From positions 42,656,164 to 42,720,163 of the forward strand of contig CM075941.1 in the NCBI GenBank assembly GCA_038030265.1: DNA of 64,000 nt. Direction: 5' to 3'. How positions within the stretch are numbered: the stretch's first letter is position 1; every line of letters begins with the position of its first letter. This DNA is from Corythucha ciliata. Taxonomy: Eukaryota; Arthropoda; Insecta; Hemiptera; Tingidae. Below, one piece after another: positions 45,305 to 55,640 of this stretch. The position numbers were made by a program, and so were the translations under genes. The notes beneath the pieces were generated by a model. That model made no database searches and was not told the origin of the DNA. It saw only the letters and a program-made list of their open reading frames with translations.

Positions 45305-45955
45305 TAGGTGGATGACGTTTTGACGTTATCGTCGTTGGCTCTTGGGCCACGCTACTTGAAGCGTCCAGTAACTTGGAACAGGCTACCAACTTGATAGAGG
45401 ACTGGTGTCTGACGAACCGTCTGGTTCTTAACAAGTCCAAGACTCAGAATCTTAGGCTGAATCTCGCTAGTTCCAGAACATCTTCCGGTGTCATCAAGTT
45501 CCCTGGGCTGTCCTGGGCACCCCATGTGGATGTTAATCTATCTCTCGGTCCCTCTGCGTTCTGCGTCACCTTTCTTCTTCCGTTTCGGCTGCTACGCTAC
45601 GCATGGTTTACTTCGCTGTGTTTCACTCTAGGATGATGTATGGCATTTCTGCATGGGTACTTCTCAGGCCACTAGGGTGTTCAAACTCCAAAAAAAAATG
45701 CTGTACGATTATTGGCCGGGGTGATGAAGCCTTGGACGCCCTGTAGGGATCTTTTCAAGGATATGAGTATTCCGACGCTACACGCCGTAGTCCTAACAGA
45801 AATACTGACTTGTGTAAAAGAGCTGATCAACAAATGCTTCGTCCTTTTGTCTCACGAGTTACCTGACGAGGGGTCGCGAGAGGATCGAAACGCAAAGATA
45901 CCGTTTGAGCTGCTCACAGGCGTATGCGATCCACGCCTCCTTGGTTAATAACCAG
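45305..45955 (+). pseudogene. LINE (non-LTR) reverse transcriptase C-terminal remnant
   Basis: The remnant begins at the polymerase motif (VDDV...TLSS, a xxDD signature with the preceding Tyr lost to a stop). It continues with LEASSNLEQATNLIEDWC, LTNRLVLNKSKTQNLRL, a SWAPHVD block, RMMYGISAW, a short QATRVFKLQKKML block and PCRDLFKDMSIPTLHAVVL. This order is that of the palm end and thumb of Jockey/CR1/I-like LINE reverse transcriptases. At least three frame changes and one stop break it, and neither endonuclease nor 3' tail is present. The clade is not resolved. Confidence 0.82.
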
Positions 45956-45959
45956 TTTG

Positions 45960-46600
45960 GCAATTTTTTTCAGCGCAGCAAGTCAGATTAGGCATTTTAA
46001 TGGCATGAATCGTTAGTTAAGCCATCTCCAAGGCGCAAACTATTAGTTCCGTTATTTTTAGGGCACAAATCGTCTGCAGTTTAGCAATTTTCCAGACGTG
46101 GAGGCTCAGTTTATCCATTTTTTCACTACGAATGGTGAGTTTCGCCATTTCTCGGGCACGAATTAGCGCGTTTAGCCATTTTTAGGGCGTGATTCGCCAA
46201 TCAAGCATTTTATACCATGAAAGTAGTCAGTTTCAAATCAAAAAGTTTATCCAGTCCATGAGGTGCATGTAGCTAACGCTGGCTGGAGAATAGGGGGGGG
46301 GGAGGCCGATTTTGGAATTTTCGGGGCAGGAATTGTCTGTTTAGGGATTTTTGGAGCGTGAATGGTTAGTTTGGCCCTTTTCAGAGCGCTTTTAGCGCGG
46401 GAATCGCTAGTTTTAGCTATTTTTTGCGCGCGAATGGATGATTTAGCCAGTTTCAGAGAGGGATTCATGATATTTTCATGCATTTTCAGGGCCGCACGAT
46501 TTTTAAGGCGTCTTAAGGTGGGAATAGCTAGTTTAATTATTTTTAAGCAGTGAATGGCTATCAAGCCATTTTCAGTAGAGCACAATTTCATAAGCTAAGA
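45960..46600 (-). repeat. degenerate ~30-base tandem array, family 2, reverse orientation
   Basis: Units such as GGGCGTGATTCGCCAATCAA and GCGTGAATGGTTAGTTTGGC with CCATTTTTAGGGC are complements of the family 2 unit at 36243-37960 and 53035-55640. A G10 run lies at about 46293-46302. Confidence 0.75.
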
Positions 46601-47006
46601 TTTGATGAAATCTTGGATCAGCGTCTGGACCCTGCGATATCTTGTTTTTAAAATCAGCCTAGCCATGAAAGGAAGCCCCCCCCCCCACCAAAAAAAATCA
46701 AAAACCACGAAATTGGGTTTGTTGAAAGTGCCTGATCAGCGAAATTGCATTCATGAAGAGTCATAACGCGGTGCAAATTGGCTTCTTAGGGAGTCAATTC
46801 TGTGACTTTGATTTTTGAGCGAGGAAAACCTCTGAAATTCTTTCTGAGAGCAATAATCCACAAAATTTTGAATTTAACTTGATCTGGGGGGGGGGTGGGG
46901 GATCATGAGCTCAGGTCCAATCTTCCCTAAACATTTTACCCTAAGTCCGCCCCTGCCTTTAACCACTTTTTGATTGATACTGATTTCCATTTTGTCTTTT
47001 TTTCAG
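46601..47006. other. gene-free stretch
   Basis: Short diverged repeats with CGAAATTG and ATGAGTCA words, a C11 run near 46676-46686 and a G10 run near 46886-46895. It ends in a pyrimidine-rich tract before 47007. Confidence 0.5.
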
Positions 47007-47109
47007 GTCTCATCCGCTACACATCGCGCGCGTCGGATACCTCAAAACCGTGAGTGCCCAACGAAGACCACCTGCAGCGGCCAGAAACAACCGCCGTAAC
47101 GCTCACAAG
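47007..47109 (+). CDS. candidate internal exon, unknown product
   Basis: A 103-base segment is bounded by TTTTTTTCAG on the left and a GTAATA donor on the right. It is clearly richer in GC than its surroundings. One frame is open throughout (after one base, 34 codons, beginning SHPLHIARVGYLKTVSAQ, then basic and proline-rich). It ends in phase 0, compatible with the candidate exon at 59336. A second donor-like GTGAGT at 47051 would give a shorter exon. I do not recognise the peptide. This could be a host exon, a remnant of a repeat, or chance. Confidence 0.25.
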
Positions 47110-50100
47110 GTAATATTTTTTTGTTTTTTTCATTTCACTCATATCTTGTTCTCTTTTTTTATCCTTTTTTTTTGGACTTATCATTTGAATGTGTGAGCGT
47201 CTTTTGAAACCGTTGCACCTAAACCATGTTTTCCGCCGCACTTTGAGTGACCCACTTGACGTGACTTTGAGTCTCCTTATTTCTCGGGCTTGCCCCCTTT
47301 GATAGAATCGGACCCCCCCCCCCCTGGTGATGTATAGGGAATTCGCCTCACAAGCGCAAAAACAGGAAAACCTGATTTTACAGCCTACCGTCAATCATCT
47401 CATTATCTAACCCTGGTGTACCAGAAGCAGTGATTATTAGGAAAGGCTTCACCTTCTTTTAAAACTGAGTAATTTTCCTCTTTGGGGCCTCCCCCTTCCT
47501 CTCCTGATCACAACAACGAGTTCACGACCTAATCATATTGCACATAAATGATTTATGGGTGTGAAATGATGGTAATTCAAAACTGAGTGGGAAAGGGGGC
47601 AAAATAAAGCTCACCCATTTCGGTGTACCTACCTCTCCCCCGCCGCGCCATTTCTTTGTGTGGTGGGGTGTCCGTTTAATGGGGCTCTAGGTTATAGGCG
47701 AATTTTATAATGTGTAAAAGGTGCTTCAAACTGATCTCCTTCATCTTAACCGAGTGCACCTTCTTTCTATGTTATTATTATTAAAATAATTGTGTGGTAT
47801 GTTATGGTAGCCGAGGGGAATTTCGTGGTTTTTGGATGAAGAGAGAAGGCGATTTTGAAGAACGCTTTAACCGAGTGAATTTCTCCTTGTTAAATCTGTT
47901 GTGAGTGGGTGGAGCAGGAGAGGGATGGTTTTATATGTCTTTCGATTTTCTTCAATTCACCCCCTCCTCCTACACTATCATGCCTCCTCCACAAAACTCT
48001 CTGCATGTATGTCTCGGGGCAATAAATCGTCGGCTATGCATACCTCCCCTTATGAGTGATGATAATCGTAAACTTGTCTTCGTTCATTCATCAACTTGTC
48101 AACTCACACTATTGCCGAATGGTGCTCATCTCCTCCAACCACCCCGACCCATAACCACATCCCAGGCCCCGAGAAACTCCATCAACCCGTTCATCGGTTC
48201 GGTATATACCTATTAGACGCAGGATTTAGGAAATGTTGATTGTTTTTTGGGTGCATTCTATTTGAAACAGAGAAAACTTCAAGAAAATGCTGCAAAATTA
48301 GCTGAGTCTAGAGTTCTAAATCTCAATGGAATTGAACGTGAAAATGTACACATTTTTTGGGCTCCTTTCAATTTTTGTGAGTTGTGATGAACCCGTCGCA
48401 ACATCATCGCTATAGAATTGATGAAAAAATTCCTTGAAAATCCTCTTTCTCCTCGTTTCTTCTTTTTCTTCTCCTTCTACCCGTAATCATGTAAATTGAT
48501 CGTGAAATTAAAGTATCAGTAAACGCGTAGTTTCTCCCTCCACTCACCCCCCTGTCACAAGTCGCGCATAGTAATTTAATTGTATTTATTACCGTTCTAT
48601 GGGCGTCATGGACAAAACCGATGAGGGTATAATATTTGTAAATGTATTCAAAAGGTGGAGCGGGTGACTACGAGTTGGGGAAGAGGGTCGGACAGGCTCA
48701 CGGGGGTGTACAGGTATAGACGTGGATCAAAATTTGAATTTTAATTGCGTGCCATTTGTTACAAAAACTAGCGGGGTGGTGTGGTCGGTGGCTCCTCTCC
48801 CCCCCCACCCCCTCCATCGGCTTCCAACCCTCCAACCATTTCCGTTTCAACATTCCAAAAGAGAGTGAGACGGAGAAAACAGTTCATTATTAAAACATTC
48901 AGGGGAAAACATAGCGTAAACTTTGTATAGGAGCCCCGTCTTCCATCAGGTAAATTATTTTGAAGGGGGTTGATTCGGCTTTGATGGCGTGGCGCGTGGT
49001 GGTGGGGGGGGGGGTAAATAAATTACCTTTGGCGTTTTTTGTGCCAAAGGTCCAACAGATAGGTAGATTCGAAGACGATATGGTTCCCAATATTTTTTTG
49101 AGGGGGGCCACGCTACAAGCAGGCATTACACTTAATGTTTTATTTAAATCCTCCCTTATAACAGAAGGGACGTGAACAGCGAAAAGTGGCGTATAATAGA
49201 AGCACCCCGGGGGAGAGCCACTCGTGAAATAGGAGGGTTGAAACTTAAGTTTTTTGTGTGTGTGTTTTTGGCGGCCAAACACCCCTCCTTCCTTTCCATC
49301 ATATAAATTTGTTTATTTTTTGTTTGTTGGGATTGTCTCAAAATACCGCGAGTCGCAGGGAAATTGATGTTTCGAGTGGCATAATCGATAGATAAATTAA
49401 TGATTCCCCCGGTCGGAGAACGACAGTCTCATGAACATCAACAGGGGCAAAGGGGTTTAATGATAATAGCGCCAGTGCTGGGACAATCCATTGTGCTGCC
49501 GGCGATGTCAGGAGAAACAATATTCATCCGTATCCATTAATTTAAACTCCTCCAAGAGCATGAAGATGCAAAGGAGGTTTTCAGACTGGAGGGGAGAGTG
49601 TTTGGTGGCAGGGGGGTGGGGTTTGGGTATTCATTCCTTCGGGGATTTTCTTCGTTGCTTGAAAATCGTCTGGGAATCCCCCCCTCCCATAACCAATCAA
49701 AAGATGCCAAAATCAATCAAATGCTTGTCTGAAAAGATAAATCATTCTCTACCGCGTTGTTGCCGCAAAACATTCGCGAAAAACGTGTCTCAAATTCATG
49801 GGAAATTATTTCGAATAGAATTGTATGAGAAATTTGAAACTCTTCACCCCTTTCCCCCGCTCTTCCCGACTGGCACTTCAACGCATCTCGTTCCCACCGA
49901 GTCGTGTGTTAATAAAACAAGAATTTCGTGTGTAGCCGCTCTTTTTCCAATGTCGGGTGTCGCATGAAAAGACCATCTCAAATCCCGTGACGGATGGGAA
50001 AAGGGGCGAGGGAATTCAATTTAAGCCATTTTTGAATAAAAAGCCCCGTGCTGTAATACGCGCGTGACGGAAAAGCCTTTGTCACCCATTTTCTCCCCGC

Positions 50101-53034
50101 AAAAGCCGGAATGATATTAATTTTGCTAATTAGAATTCGCAGTTCATATCTCCCTAGCGCGAAGCCTCTCCATCATATGAATGAAATTTCACACCTGTAC
50201 AGGCGTGTCGCTATCCCCCCCCCCCAAACCACATAACGCGGATTATAACGATTCAAACTCTAACCCCTCCTCATCTCCTTACACTGCCAACCCTCTCAGT
50301 GTAATAAGCAATTAAGGGCCACTGTTGTAAGCCCAGGAAAGCCATCGCTGTTTTCTTTTGTCCTCCTAAAAGCTTGTAATTAGTCAACGTAGTAAATTAG
50401 TTGGAGGGTATGGGGTAAATCGGGTTTATTTCCGACTAATCGAGTCTAAAAATAATGAAACTGCTCTTCAGGTCAGGGTGGGAGGATTTATTTACGAAGT
50501 AGAGCGATCAAATGTTCCGAATTTTGAAGTTGTTTGCTTTTACAAGAAACTCCCCCTCCCACTTTGAATTGAAGAATTAACAAATTAACTTTCAGTATAA
50601 ATCAGTAAAAACAAAATAATTCTAAAATCTGATAAAACGTTAGATTATCCCGTCACCCTCACCATTATTCCTTCAACCGTTTTCCTTCAAAACGCAGCGA
50701 AATTTCGCCTCCCTAATTAATTCTGGATGGAGTTTTGTTGTTTCAGATCTTTCACTCACAACCCCCCCTTCCCATGCCCATAAGCCACCTTTTAAACTCC
50801 TTAGGGTCTCCTCATCCCAAAACCTTCGATTTCCCCGAACTTTAACCCCTTTTTCATGCTTTGCAACTCTTCCCTTCGCATCATTTCGTTCAATATTTTA
50901 CCGGCTTCCCTTCCCCTTACCACCTTTCAACCCTTCTCACGCGTATTTAAATTTGAAATTCTAATTGTTTGCACAAAAAACAATCCACCGCCTTGAAACG
51001 TAACTAAAATCCTGACGCAATGATTGTGCGATACTTACAGGGTTGAAGGTTGGGATTTCGTTGTGTTTACTGATTATGAATGAAGTAAAGAGTAATGGTG
51101 GGGTGATGGGGAAGAAATGTTATGACAAGTGGTCGAAAAACGTTGCGGGCTAAGGGGGGGGGGATGTATTACGCTTGAAGCTTGTAATGAAATAATATTT
51201 TCTCAAGGGGGTTCGAAAGGGATTTTAGAGTGAGGTAAGTAACGCTTTTAACGCTTCAAGTACCGATTTTTCTTCCACCGCGATTGTATATGTATTACGA
51301 TTTACCACAATGTTTTCCCAACTGTCGAAATATTAACTTTTTTCCTTGAGAAAAAGTAAAGAATTGGGTGATGATGATGAGGAGGTGAGTGAGGGTTGTT
51401 TCGTGACAGCCAATAAAGAAATACTTTAATAAGCGGGCAAAGGGGTTGTTAAATCACGTAGAAGCACGTTAAACTTTTCATGTTGTCAGGGCATTAACAT
51501 TGAGCAAACTTATCTGAATGCGCTTTATTTTCACTGCACCCCTTTTTAGCGAAAAAAAAAAAAAAAAAATACGGTGTAGTAGCTCATGCGCGTCGCTCAT
51601 TTCCGTCCACTTGACTCTGAGGCCCGCAGGACTCAGGGGCTGATTCAACGACCACACTGAGTGCCACACATGTCCTGTAGGCATTTGGCTGGTGTTTTCT
51701 CTAGCTCCTGTTAAAATGGTAGCGAGTGGGGGGGGGGGACTTAATTGAAATTTGTATAGGAAAAATCTCTTCAACCCCACTCTTTCGAGGATTCCGCCAG
51801 AATTCCACCGCAATCGACTGTGTCCCAAGCCTCGCCCCAGCAACTCTCTCACCACAAATACCAATACATTCAATACTCACCCTTTCCAAGTCAAGTGTCG
51901 ACGCTTAAAGGGACGAACGTAGACCCCCCCCCCCCAAATAACATACATCAATAGTTAAATTCGACACTCCCGCCCTTCTCCTCTACAGAATCACTCAACA
52001 CTCTTAATCATCCACCGTGTCATCGTCCCTCGAGAATAAAGAACATTCTTGTAATTTAAATTACGTCAATCGCATTATTTTGTTAGTTACAAGAAGAGAA
52101 CGTTATCTATTTTGAAAAGTCTCAAAGAAAAAAAAAGTGGGGGTTTTAGTGGAGGGGGATGAGGGAAAATTGAATTAACGCCCCTGGGGTTCTCCGAGAT
52201 AGAGACGAGATCTAAAAGAAAAAAAAGGGTGTCAAGTTCAATAAAGAGCTTCTTTTTTGGAAAGTAATCTATTTTTCCCTCTCACTCACTCACTCACATT
52301 CACAACTACAGGCACTCACACTCTCTCTCTCTCTCTTCTCTTGAGGAATGACGAGATAGAGAAAAAAAATAAGTTTTTAACTGATTGATCTGGCAAATTC
52401 CTCCCTTCTTTCGCCAATCTCTCTGGGGTCGGTGTGATGGGGGGCATGCACGGAGTTGGACATCCCCGCGGCGTCAAATATTCAAGAATCTGCTTTGTTG
52501 GGCCAGAAAACTAAAAGTTTTCGACTTGGAATGTGGGGTGGGGGCGTTGGCTCATGAGCCTAGGCAGTGCGGGGGAAGAAGGGGTCAGTCCTGTGGCCGA
52601 CATTCCAAAAAATAGCAATTCTGACTGCAGGGGTTTGATTACCCAAACCCGAGAAATTGCATTTGCACGCAGAGCATAATTGTGGTGCTGGGGGTGAGAT
52701 AATATGTGCCCTCCTCCCATCGGAAACTATGGCCATGCGTTTGGCCAAAAAATTTGGAAATTGTGGTCCAAAAAGGCGGCGGCACTGTCCACGCGGCTAT
52801 CATGCCGAATATGACCGGCCCCCTTCCACATCTAACTTCCATCTCACGTTGTTTTGTTGCAGTGGCGTGCCCATTGAGAGGGTTTTGGCGGTCAGAAACC
52901 CTCCCAGAGTACTTCAGAGTCAAGAAATAAAAATAAATAAATAAAATAAAATGAACTAGTGAAATAGTAAAAGAACAAAAACAAACAAACAAAAGAAACA
53001 ACAAAAACCTGATTTGTATGAGTAACTATCCACG
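47110..53034. other. gene-free stretch
   Basis: No recognisable gene in about 5.9 kb. It contains G or C runs of ten to twelve near 47312, 49004, 50215, 51157, 51728 and 51924, (CT)n near 52320-52340, and diverged CGAAATTGC-type units near 52490-52750. An AGTGGCGTGCCC module lies near 52861, and an AAATA/AAACA-rich tract at 52925-53010. A minus-strand frame at about 51573-51715 has protein-like composition but lacks a clear donor. Confidence 0.55.
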
Positions 53035-54855
53035 GCATCAATGGTATTCAGGATTTTTTCAAGAGAGGGGCTTGAGAAATTCAACTAAAGGCGACTTGAC
53101 AGCCACTCCCACCATAAAGAATCCCAGACTGACTATACTCGCGCCCCAAAATGTCAAACCTGACTATTTGTGCCACAAAAATAGCCAAACTGACTTCACG
53201 TGCCCTGAAAATGGCTAAAACGATTCGTGTGGCCCTGAAATGCCCTCCATGAAAATGGCTAAATCGACTACTCGCTTGCTAAAAATTACCAAACTGACCA
53301 TTCACACCTTGGCTTGATGGACTATTTGCGTCCTAAGAACGATCTAACTGACTATGCACGTCCAGGAAAAACCTAAACAGATGGTACCTGTCCTGTGAAT
53401 AGCAAAAACGCGCACCTAGAATGGCTAAACTGACCATTCGCCCCCTTAAACATGACAAAACCGACGAATTCCGCCGTGAAAAAAGATAAACTCCTGAGCT
53501 AAAAGCGCGGAAGCTGAGATACTTGTTCGCTAAAAATGGATCAACTGACAATTTGGGCACTGAAAATGCCTGAACAGATAATTACTGCTCCCAAAAATGG
53601 CAAAATCAACCACCCGCGCGCCAAAATTGGCCAAACCGACTTGGAAAAACCGTTCTTTTGCCTTGACTAGACTCCACGCGCCCTAAGAAAGGCCAGACTA
53701 GGCATTCAAGCCACAAAATCGGCAACACCATGTGCCCTAAAAAAAAACCCCAACTGACAATTCGCGCCTTATAAATTATATGCGGCCTATTCATAAATAG
53801 TTAAACTGATGATTTGTGCCTTGAAAACGCCCCAACAGAGTATTTCTGTCCTAAGAATGGCAAAAATGACTATTCGCGCGTAAAAAGTAGCCAAACTTAG
53901 CCTTGACGCTTTAAAAATGTCTAAATTTACCATTCGTGGCCTAAAAAAAACAACACAAAACTGGCTATTCACGCCCTAAAAATGGCAGACGCGAATCCAG
54001 AATTTGCTCGAGGGAGGGGCGTTTGGGCTTGGGAAATTGTGTGCTTCGCACGACTGACCGAAAATGACTTGAGAGTAATTCACTACCTAAAAACGGCTAA
54101 ACTGACAATAATCGTGCCCTAAAATGGCAAAATTGACGATTTTTGCATTTAAAATGACTGTTTGCGCCCTAAAAATTGGCATTTACCACTCTATAAAATA
54201 GCCAAGACGACTTCACGCGCCCTATAAATAGCCAAACTGGCGATTCCCGCTCTAGAATAGGCAAAATGACTCTAATTAGCCAGCTAAAAGGGACTAATTG
54301 GACCCTTCTTTCTACTAAACCTAGCATTACTGTTGATTCACGGCCTGAAAATGGCAAAATCTATTAGTCGCGCGCCAAAAATTCCCTTACGGACCATTAT
54401 CGCCATGGTTTGACGTCCCATTCGTGCCCTAAATGTCAAGCTTCACGATGTCGAGCGCTTAGAAAACTAGAAATTTATCGCTCTAAAAACAACAAAACTG
54501 GCCGTTTTGACTGGTGAAAATGATGAATCGAGCACTGAAAAAATCACACTTACTATTCATGCCTTAGAAAGACCATACTGACAGTTGGCACCGTTAAAAT
54601 GTTCAAACTGGCTATTCAGTATTTACGTCCTAAAATAAGTAAAACCAACTCTATAGCGGCCCATTAGGGGTTGAACTGACGATTCGCGCTTTGAATGGCC
54701 CTAAACGGATGATTTATGTCCTGAAAATGCCAAAATCGACCATTATCGCTCGTCAAAATTGGTCAAACTGAACCTTCATGTCCTGAAAATGTCTAAACTG
54801 ACGATACGTTATTAAAATTGTAATTGGCCATGTTGTCGCGGAGTTATTCAGACGT

Positions 54856-55118
54856 CCAGGTGGTATATGTTGTTGTCTCTCCACAATAATTGTTTTTATT
54901 TCTTTCTTGGTCTTGGTCTAATCGATTTTCTGCCTGTCTAGGCCATCATCAGGACCATTATTAAAATAAGTTTTTGTGTGTCTTCCACACTCGTTGACTT
55001 CCTCTACTATTTATAGTAGGAACTGCTACTAGGTACTATTTATAGTAGAGGAAGTCAACGAGTGTGGAAGACACACAAAAACAATTATTGTGGAGAGACA
55101 ACAACATATACCACCTGG
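54856..55118. mobile_element. compound foldback element carrying a hammerhead ribozyme fold
   Basis: Outer arms 54856-54898 and 55077-55118 are inverted copies beginning CCAGGTGGTATATGTTG. Inner arms 54971-55018 and 55034-55081 are inverted copies (GTGTGTCTTCCACACTCG). The right half runs inner arm to outer arm without a gap. The left half has 72 extra bases (54899-54970) that carry the ribozyme motif. GACG occurs at both flanks with a one-base offset. There is no coding sequence. It interrupts the family 2 array. Confidence 0.85.
54915..54956 (-). ncRNA. hammerhead ribozyme motif, Penelope/retrozyme-like with minimal helix III
   Basis: Read on the minus strand the order is GGTC, CTGATGA, TG, GCCT-AGAC-AGGC, A, GAAA, ATCGAT, TA, GACC. 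This supplies every element of a hammerhead: helix I (GGUC/GACC, extendable by U-A), the CUGANGA core, helix II as a four-pair hairpin, the GAAA core, a self-complementary AUCGAU as minimal helix III, and a UA dinucleotide at the cleavage position before helix I. Very short, palindromic helices III are known from hammerheads of Penelope-like elements, which act as dimers. Activity has not been shown. Confidence 0.75.
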
Positions 55119-55338
55119 ATGACGATTCGTTCCCTAAAAACAGCAAAACTGACTATTTGAACAAAAAAAAATGGCATACTCGTACCAGAGTTTCACGGTC
55201 CAAAAATTAGCCAAACTGATCATTTGTGCCCTACAGAGGCTATTCAGACGATTCGATCTTCAAAATGGCTATCGGCGCCCAAGAAAACTGATCCTTCGTG
55301 GCTTGAATACTGTGAAACTGCGGATGATTCGTGCCCTA

Positions 55339-55525
55339 GGCCGATCGTCCACTGGACGCGTTTTCGAGCGCCGCTACAACGCGCGTGTACATCCCTAATA
55401 AGGCTCAAATTGAATGTGTCATCGTCCACATGCAGGCTTTGCTGCAGCGCATTCAATTTAAGGCTTTGGGATGTTCGCACGTTGTAGAGCCGCTCGAAAA
55501 CGCTTCCAGTGGACGACGATCGGCC
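55339..55525. mobile_element. 187-base MITE with GGCCGATCGTC ends
   Basis: The left end GGCCGATCGTCCACTGGACG and the complement of the right end GGCCGATCGTCGTCCACTGG match as inverted repeats with a three-base gap. They continue through GCGTTTTCGAGCG and GCTACAAC for about 45 bases. A related copy lies in the hAT element at 8811-8985. The superfamily is unknown to me. Confidence 0.82.
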
Positions 55526-55640
55526 TTAAAAATACCCGAACTGATCATTTGCGCTTTTTAAATGGCCTACATGTAAATAACTGACTATTCGCGCCCTTGA
55601 AAGATGAATTGACTATTAGCGCCCTAGAATCAATGAACTG

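Larger units (their letters stand above)
53035..55640 (+). repeat. degenerate ~30-base tandem array, family 2
   Basis: Several tens of diverged GCCCTAAAAATGGCTAAACT / GACTATTCGC units. The array begins with the module ATTCAGGATTTTTTCAAGAG then TTGACAGCCA, and the module recurs inside at 53988-54060. It is interrupted by a compound foldback (54856-55118) and a MITE (55339-55525), which must be younger than the array. Confidence 0.87.

Noticed and set aside
51573..51715. Minus-strand segment after a TTAACAG acceptor with a protein-like frame (HVWHSVWSLNQPLSP)
   Set aside because: No convincing donor; the frame runs into a poly-T-derived Phe tract. No family recognised.
54800..55600. A Penelope-like reverse transcriptase near the hammerhead
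   Set aside because: No reverse transcriptase or GIY-YIG motifs are visible in any frame around the foldback; only the ribozyme motif points to that class.
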